Notes under the pieces: generated by a model
Seen by the model: only the letters and a program-made list of their open reading frames with translations
Databases searched by the model: none
What the model was told of the DNA's origin: nothing
Made by a program: the position numbers and the translations under genes
Shown: positions 1 to 6,864 of the stretch, in pieces
Numbering within the stretch: the first letter of the stretch is position 1
Layout: the number at the start of each line of letters is the position of its first letter
From: Hyphomicrobiaceae bacterium UBA4460
Lineage (GTDB): Bacteria; Pseudomonadota; Alphaproteobacteria; Rhizobiales; Methyloligellaceae
Reading direction: 5' to 3'
DNA length: 8,313 bases
NCBI GenBank assembly: GCA_002390155.1
Contig: DGOS01000056.1
Span: 1-8,313, forward strand

Positions 1-1518
1 CGCGCCATCGCCATTCCGGGCGCCGTGCTGCAAGGTCTGGTCGCCACCCCGCTCGGCATGGGCGTGGGCTGGATGCTCGGCTGGAGCCTGGGCGCCGGGT
101 TCATCTTCGGCCTGGCCCTGTCCGTGGCGAGCACCGTGGTCCTCTTGCGCATGCTCCAGGAGCGGCGCCTGATCGACACCGAGCGCGGCAGGATCACCGT
201 CGGCTGGCTGATCGTTCAGGACATCGCCATGGTGATGGCCCTGGTTCTGCTGCCGGCGATCACCGGATTGTTTGAGGGCGATGCACCACCCGACCTGACG
301 GAGATGGCGCGCCAATGCGCCGAGGTAATCGGTAAGCTGGCGATCTTCACGTTCGTCATGTTCGTCGTCGGCAAAAAGCTGATCCCCATGCTGCTGCATT
401 ACGTGGCGCATACGGGGAGCCGCGAGCTGTTCCGCCTCGCGGTGTTGTCCATTGCTCTCGGCTTCGCATTTCTCGCCGCCGAGCTGTTCGGCGTATCGCT
501 GGCGCTTGGCGCGTTCTTCGCCGGCATGGTGCTGAGCGAGTCTCAGTTGAGCCAGCAGGCGGCGACCGAGTCGCTGCCCTTGCGCGACGCCTTCGCGGTG
601 CTGTTCTTTGTCTCCGTGGGCATGCTGTTCCACCCGGCCATCATGATGGACGAGCCGCTGGCGGTGCTCGCCACCGTAGCGATCATCGTCGTGGCGAAAT
701 CGATCGTCGCCTATTCCATCGTCCGCGCGTTCGGATATTCCCACGACGCCGGGCTGATGATCTCCGCCTCGTTGGCGCAGATCGGTGAGTTCTCCTTCAT
801 CCTAGCGAGTCTTGGCCAGAGCCTCGGTGTCCTGCCGCAGGAGGGACGCGATCTGATCCTCGCCGGCGCCATCATCTCGATCCTGCTCAACCCGCTGCTG
901 TTCGCCGCGCTCGATGGTTATTTTGCCCGGCGCGAGAGGCTCGCCGCGGAAGGCGTGGTTCCTGAAGGTACCGACATGGACGCGGAGACCGAGGAAGAGG
1001 AGGCGACTCCAACGCGCGAGCCAATCGTTCCGACGACCCTCACCGACCACGTCGTCCTGGTGGGACATGGCCGGGTCGGTAAGTTCATATCGAAGCAGCT
1101 GCGCGAGCGCGGGACGCCGCTCTATATCGTCGAGGACGACGCAGACGACGTGGCCGATCTCAAAAGCCAAGGCATCGAGGCGCTCGTCGGCAACGCCGCC
1201 GATCCGGAAGTGGTGCAGTCTGCCAATCTCGGGGATGCCCGCTGTCTGCTCGTCGCCATTCCCGACGCCTTCGAAGGCGGGCAAGTGGTCCAGCAGGCCC
1301 GCGACATCAACCCGGTCTTGCCAATTATCGCCCGGGCCCACTCCGAAGAAGAGATCAATCACTTGGTCAAGCTGGGCGCCAATCTCGTGGTCATGGGCGA
1401 GCACGAAATCGCCAAGGCCATGATCGGCGATGTCGAGGGTGTGCGCTCGCCGACGAGAGGGGATGACGGCGCACCTGCGCCCCCGGACAAGTTCGTTCGC
1501 TTAAGCGTTCGACGCTGA
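1..1518 (+). CDS. ybaL: YbaL/KefB-type cation:proton antiporter with TrkA-N domain, 5' partial
   Basis: An inner-membrane CPA2-family monovalent cation/proton antiporter, probably K+ efflux with a regulatory cytoplasmic domain. The frame is open to the left edge and the first codons already read as antiporter sequence, so the true start lies upstream; the GTG at 25 is internal. In-window residues 1 to about 305 are a series of hydrophobic helices and include the family's Gln-Asp pair in GWLIVQDIAMV (residues 68-78). A short acidic linker (about 326-335, EEEEE-like) leads to a Rossmann-type TrkA-N/RCK domain (about 349-468) with the nucleotide-binding GHGRVG (355-360), then GNAADPE and ARAHSEEE blocks typical of YbaL. 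The 505 residues present against roughly 560 in E. coli YbaL imply that the first one or two membrane helices are missing. Its 3' end overlaps the convergent DUF779-REC gene by 18 bp. No functional link to the alcohol genes is evident. Transported ion is not determinable here. Confidence 0.93.
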   Translation, partial: RAIAIPGAVLQGLVATPLGMGVGWMLGWSLGAGFIFGLALSVASTVVLLRMLQERRLIDTERGRITVGWLIVQDIAMVMALVLLPAITGLFEGDAPPDLTEMARQCAEVIGKLAIFTFVMFVVGKKLIPMLLHYVAHTGSRELFRLAVLSIALGFAFLAAELFGVSLALGAFFAGMVLSESQLSQQAATESLPLRDAFAVLFFVSVGMLFHPAIMMDEPLAVLATVAIIVVAKSIVAYSIVRAFGYSHDAGLMISASLAQIGEFSFILASLGQSLGVLPQEGRDLILAGAIISILLNPLLFAALDGYFARRERLAAEGVVPEGTDMDAETEEEEATPTREPIVPTTLTDHVVLVGHGRVGKFISKQLRERGTPLYIVEDDADDVADLKSQGIEALVGNAADPEVVQSANLGDARCLLVAIPDAFEGGQVVQQARDINPVLPIIARAHSEEEINHLVKLGANLVVMGEHEIAKAMIGDVEGVRSPTRGDDGAPAPPDKFVRLSVRR

Positions 1519-2271
1519 CCGCGCCCCCACGATCTCGCGAATAAGGGGCTCAAGGACATTCCAGGTGTCGGCGTTCTTGTGAACGAACGGCACGTTCAAA
1601 TCCCGGCAGCGTCGCTTCAAATCCTCGTCTGTGCTGCCCGTCAACACGATGACGGGCGGCCTCGGCTCGGACTTGGCGAGCCGCTCCACGATGTCGAAGC
1701 CATTCATGTCGGGTAGGTTGAGGTCGACGATAAGGAGATCCGTGTCTTCTCCCGCGATCGTATCGACGGCGCCCGCCCCGTCTTCGGCGGTCTCGACCGT
1801 CAGGCCCAACTGGGCGCAACGGAGCGATAGAAACTCACGAATGATGCGATCGTCGTCGGCAATAACGACACGCCGGCCCTTGAGCGGCATATTTGATTGC
1901 AGGGCGGCGTCCTCGGCGCGCGCCAACGCATCGGCTTCCTCGTCGGTGAAGACGCGGCTTCGCGTGAGAAAGCGCACACCCTCCGGCGCTTCCAGCGAGA
2001 AACCTGAGCCGCGCCCCTCCACCACGTCGATCGTCAGTTGGGTGTGCTTCCAATATTCGAACTGGTCGGCGTCCATGTAGACAGGACAGCCGCCGATCTC
2101 GCCGAGGTGCACGTCGTTGCTTCCAACTGTGAACTCGCCGGCCGGATAGCACATGGGCGCGGAGCCGTCGCAACAGCCGCCCGACTGATGGAACATCAGC
2201 GGGCCATGGAGCGACCTGAGCTTCTCCACCAACTCGAGGGCGGCGTTTGTCACCAGCACCCTGTCTACCAT
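1501..2271 (-). CDS. DUF779 domain fused to a response-regulator receiver (REC) domain
   Basis: A 256-residue two-domain protein. Residues 1 to about 115 are DUF779, with the cysteine-rich HQSGGCCDGSAPMC (28-41), then LGEIGGCPVYMD (56-67), FEYWKHTQLTIDVVEGRG and a closing SRVFTDEE. About 15 residues of linker lead to a REC domain (132-250): acidic cluster D139-D141, phospho-acceptor D183 in LLIVDLNLPDMNGFD, T211 in VIVLTG and K232 in FVHK. All key receiver residues are present, so phosphorylation is plausible. DUF779 proteins are usually about 110-125 residues, stand alone, and are encoded beside aldehyde dehydrogenases; their biochemical role is not established. Here the gene lies 129 bp downstream of the ALDH on the same strand. 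The ATG at 2271 follows a GGGAG-rich stretch about 8 nt upstream and begins exactly where DUF779 begins. The domain calls are strong. A role as phospho-switched partner of the ALDH is inference; no DNA-binding or enzymatic output other than DUF779 is visible. Confidence 0.92.
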   Translation of the reverse strand: MVDRVLVTNAALELVEKLRSLHGPLMFHQSGGCCDGSAPMCYPAGEFTVGSNDVHLGEIGGCPVYMDADQFEYWKHTQLTIDVVEGRGSGFSLEAPEGVRFLTRSRVFTDEEADALARAEDAALQSNMPLKGRRVVIADDDRIIREFLSLRCAQLGLTVETAEDGAGAVDTIAGEDTDLLIVDLNLPDMNGFDIVERLAKSEPRPPVIVLTGSTDEDLKRRCRDLNVPFVHKNADTWNVLEPLIREIVGARSASNA

Positions 2272-2346
2272 CGCTCCCGTCTCCCTCGTCGAGGCGCTTC
2301 CGCACGCCTAGGCGATTGCCACGGGTGAATATTGTGAGGCGGGCCC

Positions 2347-2364
2347 GGCGGGACAAGTCCTGCC
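2347..2364. repeat. Short inverted repeat in the ALDH to DUF779-REC gap
   Basis: In the 129-bp gap between the ALDH stop and the DUF779-REC start (2272-2400), GGCGGGAC and GTCCTGCC form inverted arms separated by two bases. One position pairs as G-U on the + strand but is an A-C mismatch in the minus-strand transcript, which is the one that would carry it. No U-run follows on the minus strand, so it is not a convincing terminator. It may be a weak processing or attenuation hairpin, or chance in GC-rich DNA. I see nothing else in this gap and no clear separate promoter, which leaves cotranscription of the two genes likely. Confidence 0.3.
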
Positions 2365-2400
2365 AGGCGCCGTCTTGTGCAATCCCTTGGGTGCCAGTTC

Positions 2401-3921
2401 TTAGAAGAATCCCAGTGCTTTGGGGCTATAGCTCACCAGCACATTCTTGGTCTGCTGGTAGTGATCGAGCATCATCTTGTGGGTTTCGCGCCCGATGCCC
2501 GACTTCTTATAGCCGCCAAAGGCCGCGTGGGCCGGGTAGAGGTGATAGCAATTCGTCCACACCCGTCCGGCCTGGATCCCCCGGCCGAACCGGTAGGCGC
2601 GGTTGATATCGCGGGTCCACACGCCCGAGCCGAGGCCGTATAGCGTGTCGTTGGCGATCTCAAGCGCCTCTTCCTCGTCCTCGAACGTGGTCACCGACAG
2701 GACCGGGCCGAAGATCTCCTCCTGGAAGATGCGCATCTTGTTGTGGCCTTCGAACACCGTGGGCTTGACGTAGTAGCCCTCGGCGAGATCGCCGGGGAGT
2801 ACGTTGCGCTCACCGCCGGCGAGCAGCTTGGCGCCTTCCTTCTGTCCGATGTCGATATAGGAGAGGATCTTCTCCAGCTGATCGTTGGAGGCTTGTGCGC
2901 CGATCATGGTGTCCGCGTCGAGCGGGTTGCCCTGCTTGACTTTGTTCACCCGTTCGACGGCCTTCTCGATGAAGCGGTCGTAAATCGACTTCTGCACCAG
3001 CGCCCGCGACGGGCAGGTGCACACCTCGCCCTGGTTCAACGCGAACATGGCGAAGCCTTCCAGCGCCTTGTCGAAGAAATCGTCGTCCTCGGCCATCACG
3101 TCGTCGAAGAAGATGTTGGGAGACTTGCCACCAAGCTCCAGCGTCACAGGAATGAGGTTCTCCGACGCATACTGCATGATGAGGCGGCCGGTCGTGGTTT
3201 CGCCGGTGAAGGCGATCTTGGCGATGCGCTTGTTCTGAGCGAGCGGCTTGCCGGCTTCGACGCCGAAACCGTTGACGATGTTGAGCACGCCAGCGGGCAG
3301 GATGTCGCCGATGACGTCCATGAGAACCATGATCGACATGGGCGTCTGCTCGGCGGGCTTCATCACCACGCAGTTTCCGGCGGCAAGTGCCGGCGCAAGC
3401 TTCCAGCAGGCCATGAGGACGGGGAAATTCCACGGGATGATCTGGCCCACCACGCCAAGCGGCTCGTGGTAGTGGTAGGCAATGGTGTCGTGGTCGATCT
3501 CCCCGAGGGTTCCTTCCTGCGCGCGGACGCAGGCCGCGAAATAACGGAAGTGATCGATGGCGAGGGGGATATCCGCCGCGGTCGTCTCGCGGATGGGCTT
3601 GCCGTTGTCGATGGTTTCAACGGTCGCGAGCAGTTGGAGGTTCTCCTCCATGCGGTCGGCGACCTTGTTGAGCAGCGTCGCGCGCTCTGACGGCGCCGTC
3701 TTGCCCCAGGCGTCGCGCGCCTTATGCGCCGCGTCGAGTGCAAGCTCGATATCGGCGGCCTGCGAGCGCGCCACCTGGCACACGGACTTGCCCGTCACTG
3801 GGCTGACATTGTCGAAATATTGACCGTCGACGGGGGCGACCCAATCGCCACCGATGAAGTTGTCGTAGCGCGGCCGCAAAGCCACGCGCGAATTCAGGGT
3901 CTCGATGACTTCATGCAACAT
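2401..3921 (-). CDS. exaC: NAD-dependent aldehyde dehydrogenase, ExaC/AldB type
   Basis: A 506-residue cytoplasmic aldehyde dehydrogenase oxidising an aldehyde, probably acetaldehyde or another short-chain one, to the acid. Full family length (ExaC and AldB are about 506-512). Catalytic landmarks are all present: N165 in PWNFP, cofactor-binding K188 in VMKPAE, the general base E262 in LELGGKSPN, the nucleophile C301 in [11 protein letters not shown], and E402 in EEIFGP. The GEVCTCPSR block and the short C-terminal end KALGFF are characteristic of the ExaC/AldB branch and distinguish it from betaine or succinate-semialdehyde dehydrogenases. ATG at 3921 is supported by GGGAGG (minus strand, 3927-3932) five bases upstream. 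The gene is first of a minus-strand pair with DUF779-REC, is divergent from the FIST-kinase operon, and a candidate promoter lies about 90-120 bp upstream. The alcohol dehydrogenase at the right edge could supply its substrate. The symbol is given by family resemblance; substrate range cannot be read from sequence. Confidence 0.95.
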   Translation of the reverse strand: MLHEVIETLNSRVALRPRYDNFIGGDWVAPVDGQYFDNVSPVTGKSVCQVARSQAADIELALDAAHKARDAWGKTAPSERATLLNKVADRMEENLQLLATVETIDNGKPIRETTAADIPLAIDHFRYFAACVRAQEGTLGEIDHDTIAYHYHEPLGVVGQIIPWNFPVLMACWKLAPALAAGNCVVMKPAEQTPMSIMVLMDVIGDILPAGVLNIVNGFGVEAGKPLAQNKRIAKIAFTGETTTGRLIMQYASENLIPVTLELGGKSPNIFFDDVMAEDDDFFDKALEGFAMFALNQGEVCTCPSRALVQKSIYDRFIEKAVERVNKVKQGNPLDADTMIGAQASNDQLEKILSYIDIGQKEGAKLLAGGERNVLPGDLAEGYYVKPTVFEGHNKMRIFQEEIFGPVLSVTTFEDEEEALEIANDTLYGLGSGVWTRDINRAYRFGRGIQAGRVWTNCYHLYPAHAAFGGYKKSGIGRETHKMMLDHYQQTKNVLVSYSPKALGFF

Positions 3922-4014
3922 GGAAACCTCCCAACCAGCCAGCTTACTGGTCGCGTTTTCTGGGCGTCTTCTAATCTAGCCTCGCAGACTAAAGGCAGCC
4001 TGCTGACCATGAAA

Positions 4015-4042
4015 ATTGTACTTTGGGCGTAAGCGGACCCAA
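4015..4042 (-). promoter_or_regulatory. Candidate sigma-70-type promoter for the ALDH gene
   Basis: Read on the minus strand, TTGGGT (4037-4042) and TACAAT (4015-4020) are separated by 16 bp. The -10 hexamer matches consensus at five of six positions; the -35 is weak (first three bases), as expected for a promoter needing an activator. Transcription would begin near 4008, giving a leader of roughly 87 nt before the ATG at 3921. An inverted repeat overlaps the -35 element. This is pattern matching only. Confidence 0.4.
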
Positions 4043-4046
4043 TGGG
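4038..4046. repeat. Inverted repeat CCCA-A-TGGG overlapping the candidate -35
   Basis: CCCAATGGG is an inverted repeat with a single central base, centred at 4042 on the putative ALDH -35 element. It resembles the larger repeat at 4068-4081, and the two centres lie about 32.5 bp apart, close to three helical turns, as if two regulator dimers bound the same face of the DNA. The short length makes chance occurrence quite possible. Confidence 0.35.
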
Positions 4047-4067
4047 CCCGGGCGCGATAAAGAACCA

Positions 4068-4081
4068 CCCCCAAATGGGGG
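4068..4081. repeat. Inverted repeat CCCCCA-AA-TGGGGG, candidate operator
   Basis: A 14-bp inverted repeat with six paired bases on each side of a central AA. It lies about 60-73 bp upstream of the inferred ALDH transcription start, a usual place for an activator site, and shares its core with 4038-4046. The loop is too short for a useful RNA hairpin, so a protein-binding site is the more natural reading. The binding protein is unknown; the NarL-type regulator in this window is one candidate. Confidence 0.4.
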
Positions 4082-4227
4082 GCGGTGAGGTGTGGTAAGG
4101 CAATGGTGTTCGATTGGTTGGAAGTCTAGAGAGCGGAACTCTTCAACGAACGGCCCACGGAAGAGGGATTGTGGGCTCGGCGAAGGAGACTATCGGCGGG
4201 ATTCCCCGGGTGGTATTCTACCTTTGA

Positions 4228-4239
4228 CCAACATGTTGG
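4228..4239. promoter_or_regulatory. Perfect 12-bp palindrome CCAACATGTTGG
   Basis: A perfect palindrome 85 bp before the FIST start codon. A further CCAAC at 4250-4254 can pair with its right arm (GTTGG, 4235-4239), so the transcript could also fold into an alternative hairpin. Reasonable readings are an operator for the FIST-kinase operon or part of a leader structure. No known regulator consensus was recognised. Confidence 0.35.
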
Positions 4240-4313
4240 CAGTGCCCCCCCAACCGCTGGCGGAAGAAATCGCCGGATTGCGCTGAAAATCAAGAATTGG
4301 GGCGGCATCGCGT

Positions 4314-4318
4314 GGAGG
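4314..4318 (+). promoter_or_regulatory. Ribosome-binding site that decides the FIST start
   Basis: GGAGG lies six bases before TTG at 4325. It is the only strong Shine-Dalgarno sequence correctly placed before any in-frame start of the FIST gene. The upstream TTG at 4169 has a GAGGG only one base away, too close to work, and the GTG at 4364 has none and would cut off the first beta strand. Confidence 0.7.
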
Positions 4319-4324
4319 AAGCGT

Positions 4325-5488
4325 TTGCAAGGCGGGCCTCAAGCGAAGCGTCATGCGTGCGGCGTGCAGACGGCCTGGACGGAGGCAGATAGCGCCGACG
4401 TCGCGGTGGCCGAGCTGGCCAGCGTCCTCGACGCTTCGCACATCGGACAACTTCTCGTTTTCTTCTCCCGGCGATACGAGCCGGACGTGTTGGCCGGCGC
4501 CTTCGCGAAACACTTCGATGGCGTTCCGCTTGTCGGTTGCAGCACGTCAGGCGAGATCACACCCGGCGGCTATAGCGACGGCACCTTGCTGATCTTCGCC
4601 TTTCCGAAAGAAGGCTTCAGTTTCGTCAGCGGGGTCGTTCCCGACGTGCACAACCTCACCGTCGAGCGGGGGACCGAAGCGGTCCGGTCGTTGCGCGCGA
4701 AGTTCGATCGACTTGGCAAAAGCGGCGGCAATCGGTTTGCGGTTTCTCTCATCGACGGACTCTCCAGGTGCGAGGAGGTGATCGTCTCGGCCATTGCCTT
4801 GGCGCTCGACGGCATTCCGCTCGTTGGCGGGTCCGCCGGCGACGATCTCGTCCTAAAGGGCACAAGCTTGCTTTTGGATGGACGCGTCCATCACGATGCA
4901 GCGCTTCTGCTGCTGGTCGCGACCGATTACCCTGTGCATGTCTTCAACCACGATCACTTCGAACCCACCCCCACCAAGCTGGTGGTGACGGCATCCGATG
5001 CGGAGAGCCGGACGGTGTATGAGCTCAATGCCGAGCCGGCGGCTCTCGAATATGCAAGCTCGGTCGGCATCGAAGCCTCGTCGCTTGCGCCCATGAGTTT
5101 CGCTTCGCATCCGGTCGTCGTGCGCGTTGGTGGAGACTATTACTGCAGATCCATTCAGCGCGTGAACGACGATGGCTCGCTGTCGTTCTTCTGCGCCATC
5201 GACGATGGTGTCGTGCTGACAGTGGCGCAACCGCGCGACATGGTTGCCTCAATGGCTTCGGAGCTGAAACGGATCGACGAAGAAGTCGGCGGTGTCGATC
5301 TCGTGCTCGGCTTCGAATGCGTGCTGCGCCGGCTCGATGCCGAGAACCGGCAGATTAAGCACACCATTAGCGATCTATACCGCCGCTACAACGTTGCCGG
5401 CTTCCACACTTACGGCGAACAGTACAACGCCATGCATCTCAATCAGACCTTCACAGGGGTCGCGATCGGCAGCCGGGAGCGCAGTTGA
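4325..5488 (+). CDS. FIST domain sensor protein (FIST_N + FIST_C), NosP-like
   Basis: A 387-residue soluble FIST (F-box and intracellular signal transduction) protein, the expected length for the family. The N-terminal FIST domain (about 10-210) carries LVGCSTSGEITPGGY (69-83) and the internal repeat of that motif, IPLVGGSAGDDL (164-175), then VFNHDHFEPT (206-215). The FIST_C domain (about 225-380) ends with the family signature GFHTYGEQYNAMHLNQT (359-375). There is no signal peptide or membrane segment, so it should be cytoplasmic. Characterised relatives such as P. aeruginosa NosP bind haem and modulate the co-encoded hybrid kinase in response to nitric oxide. Whether this one binds haem, NO or another small ligand cannot be told. 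The start chosen is TTG at 4325 because of a well-placed GGAGG. Its stop overlaps the kinase ATG (TGATG), so the two are translationally coupled and probably form a sensor-kinase pair. Confidence 0.93.
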   Translation: MQGGPQAKRHACGVQTAWTEADSADVAVAELASVLDASHIGQLLVFFSRRYEPDVLAGAFAKHFDGVPLVGCSTSGEITPGGYSDGTLLIFAFPKEGFSFVSGVVPDVHNLTVERGTEAVRSLRAKFDRLGKSGGNRFAVSLIDGLSRCEEVIVSAIALALDGIPLVGGSAGDDLVLKGTSLLLDGRVHHDAALLLLVATDYPVHVFNHDHFEPTPTKLVVTASDAESRTVYELNAEPAALEYASSVGIEASSLAPMSFASHPVVVRVGGDYYCRSIQRVNDDGSLSFFCAIDDGVVLTVAQPRDMVASMASELKRIDEEVGGVDLVLGFECVLRRLDAENRQIKHTISDLYRRYNVAGFHTYGEQYNAMHLNQTFTGVAIGSRERS

Positions 5489-6864
5489 TGTCGATCGAGT
5501 GGGATGACCTCAAGCCCGGTGACGGACCTGCGGCGCTCGAGCGGCGCTTGGAGAAGCTTATCAAGATCAACGCGGTTCTGATGGACCGCGTCGAGCGCTC
5601 GATGGATCAGCAGGGCAATGCCTTCTCGCTGTTTCAAACGGCGATCGGTCTCGATGCCAAAGTGCGTTCGCGCACCGAGGAGCTGACCTGGGCGCTGCGG
5701 CGCCTGGAGCGCTCGAACGAGGCCCTGGTCTTGGCCAAGGACGAGGCGGAGCGCGCCAATCTGAGTAAAACGCGCTTCCTGGCGGCCGCCAGCCACGACC
5801 TTTTGCAGCCGCTCAACGCCGCGCGCCTGACGATTTCCGTGCTGTCCGAGATGCAAGAAAGCGAGGATGCGCAGCGTCTTTCCGGGCAGATCGAACAGTC
5901 GCTTCAGACGATCGAAGATCTGATCAAGACGCTGCTCGATATCTCCAAGCTCGATGCGGGTGTCGTGACGCCCGACTTGCAGACCTTCCCCTTGGACACG
6001 GTGTTATCGGTCCTTGAGGCGAGCTTCGGTCCGCAGGCCGCGGCCAAAGGTCTGAAATTCAAAGTCCGGCGTTGCGGTCTCTTAGTGCGCAGCGATCCGC
6101 TCATGCTGCAGCGCGTGTTGCAGAATCTCGTGTCCAACGCCGTGCGCTATACCAAACAGGGTGGCGTCCTGGTTGGCGTGCGAACGCGCGATGCTGAGTG
6201 CGTGGTCGATGTCGTGGACACGGGCTGCGGTATCTCCGAAGCCGAGCGCGAAACGATGTTCGAGGAGTTCTATCGCGGTGCGGCGGCGGCCGAGGGCAAC
6301 CATACGGGCCTCGGGCTCGGGCTCGCCATCGTGCAACGGACGGTCGCGGCGCTCGGCTACCCGCTCGAGGTCAAGTCGGCGCTCGGCAAGGGCTCGACCT
6401 TCCGGCTCAAGCTTGAGCATGCGGGTGCCGCCCCCAGAGACGATCCGGTCTCATGGGCGGGCAGCGTCGACAATACGCGCGGCGCCGTCGTGCTGTTGAT
6501 CGAGAACGACGAGGTCGCGCTCGACGCCATGCGGCAGGTGCTGGACCGGTGGTCCTGCCAAACTCTATCGGCGCGCAGCTTGGAGGAGCTGACTCCGCAG
6601 CTCGCGAAGTTGGAAGGCCCCCCCGACATTATCTTGGTCGACTACCATCTCGACCAAGGCCAGACGGGGCTTGCCGCCCTCAAGTCCTTGCGCGAAACCG
6701 TCGGGCCCGACGTTCCCGCCATCGTCATGACGGGCGATCGCGGCCTCGATACTGTCGCCGAGGTCATGACAGCAGGCTGCGAATTGATGCACAAGCCGAT
6801 CAAGCCCGCCGAGTTGCGTGCGCTGATGGCGCATCTGTTGGGAAATTCCGCCTCGAAGGCTTAG
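5488..6864 (+). CDS. Soluble hybrid histidine kinase (HisKA-HATPase-REC), NahK/ErcS'-like
   Basis: A 458-residue cytoplasmic hybrid kinase. A charged coiled-coil-like N-terminus (about 14-95) contains no recognisable PAS, GAF or membrane sensor. The HisKA H-box is FLAAASHDLLQPLNAARL (97-114) with phospho-accepting H103. The ATPase domain has an N box (LQNLVSNAVRY, 211-221), G1 box DTGCGIS (244-250) and G2 box GLGLGLAI (274-281). A C-terminal REC domain (about 334-450) has D385 in ILVDYHLD, T415 and K436; its acidic pocket reads E339-N340-D341, so one of the usual two adjacent acids is Asn. With no sensor of its own, the kinase is probably controlled by the coupled FIST protein, as in NosP-NahK. 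ATG at 5488 follows GGGAG by eight bases and overlaps the FIST stop by one base. The 3' end overlaps the convergent NarL-type gene by 4 bp. No HPt protein is encoded in the window, so phosphate flow to the other receivers is unresolved. Confidence 0.94.
   Translation: MSIEWDDLKPGDGPAALERRLEKLIKINAVLMDRVERSMDQQGNAFSLFQTAIGLDAKVRSRTEELTWALRRLERSNEALVLAKDEAERANLSKTRFLAAASHDLLQPLNAARLTISVLSEMQESEDAQRLSGQIEQSLQTIEDLIKTLLDISKLDAGVVTPDLQTFPLDTVLSVLEASFGPQAAAKGLKFKVRRCGLLVRSDPLMLQRVLQNLVSNAVRYTKQGGVLVGVRTRDAECVVDVVDTGCGISEAERETMFEEFYRGAAAAEGNHTGLGLGLAIVQRTVAALGYPLEVKSALGKGSTFRLKLEHAGAAPRDDPVSWAGSVDNTRGAVVLLIENDEVALDAMRQVLDRWSCQTLSARSLEELTPQLAKLEGPPDIILVDYHLDQGQTGLAALKSLRETVGPDVPAIVMTGDRGLDTVAEVMTAGCELMHKPIKPAELRALMAHLLGNSASKA

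Larger units (their letters stand above)
3922..4324. promoter_or_regulatory. 403-bp divergent intergenic control region (ALDH / FIST-kinase)
   Basis: No convincing coding sequence lies here. The frame upstream of the FIST gene stays open to 4169, but the extra residues are Arg/Pro-rich and unlike any FIST N-terminus. The region holds a candidate minus-strand promoter, two related CCCA-A(A)-TGGG inverted repeats, a perfect 12-bp palindrome, and the ribosome-binding site that fixes the FIST start; these are listed separately. It presumably carries the control of both the ALDH and FIST-kinase transcripts. I could not identify a convincing plus-strand -35/-10 pair for the FIST operon, nor a sigma-54 element. 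The region is long for this compact window, which agrees with regulator binding. Confidence 0.6.

Noticed and set aside
802..1404. Minus-strand open frame of 200 codons opposite the antiporter's TrkA-N domain
   Set aside because: Antisense shadow of a well-supported gene; no recognisable domain and no convincing ribosome-binding site.
2743..3690. Long plus-strand open frame (315 codons) opposite the aldehyde dehydrogenase
   Set aside because: It lies wholly within a gene with every ALDH catalytic motif. Its translation is low-complexity (rich in His, Val, Asp, Gly), as expected for the antisense of GC-rich coding DNA, and matches no family I know.
4236..4256. Possible sigma-54 promoter starting TTGGCAG
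   Set aside because: The -24 GG is present but no GC occurs at the required -12 spacing; the bases there are a run of C.
4169..4324. N-terminal extension of the FIST protein from a TTG at 4169
   Set aside because: The purine-rich GAGGG is only one base from the TTG, the 52 residues are Arg/Pro-rich and unlike FIST proteins, and the stretch contains the likely operator palindrome.
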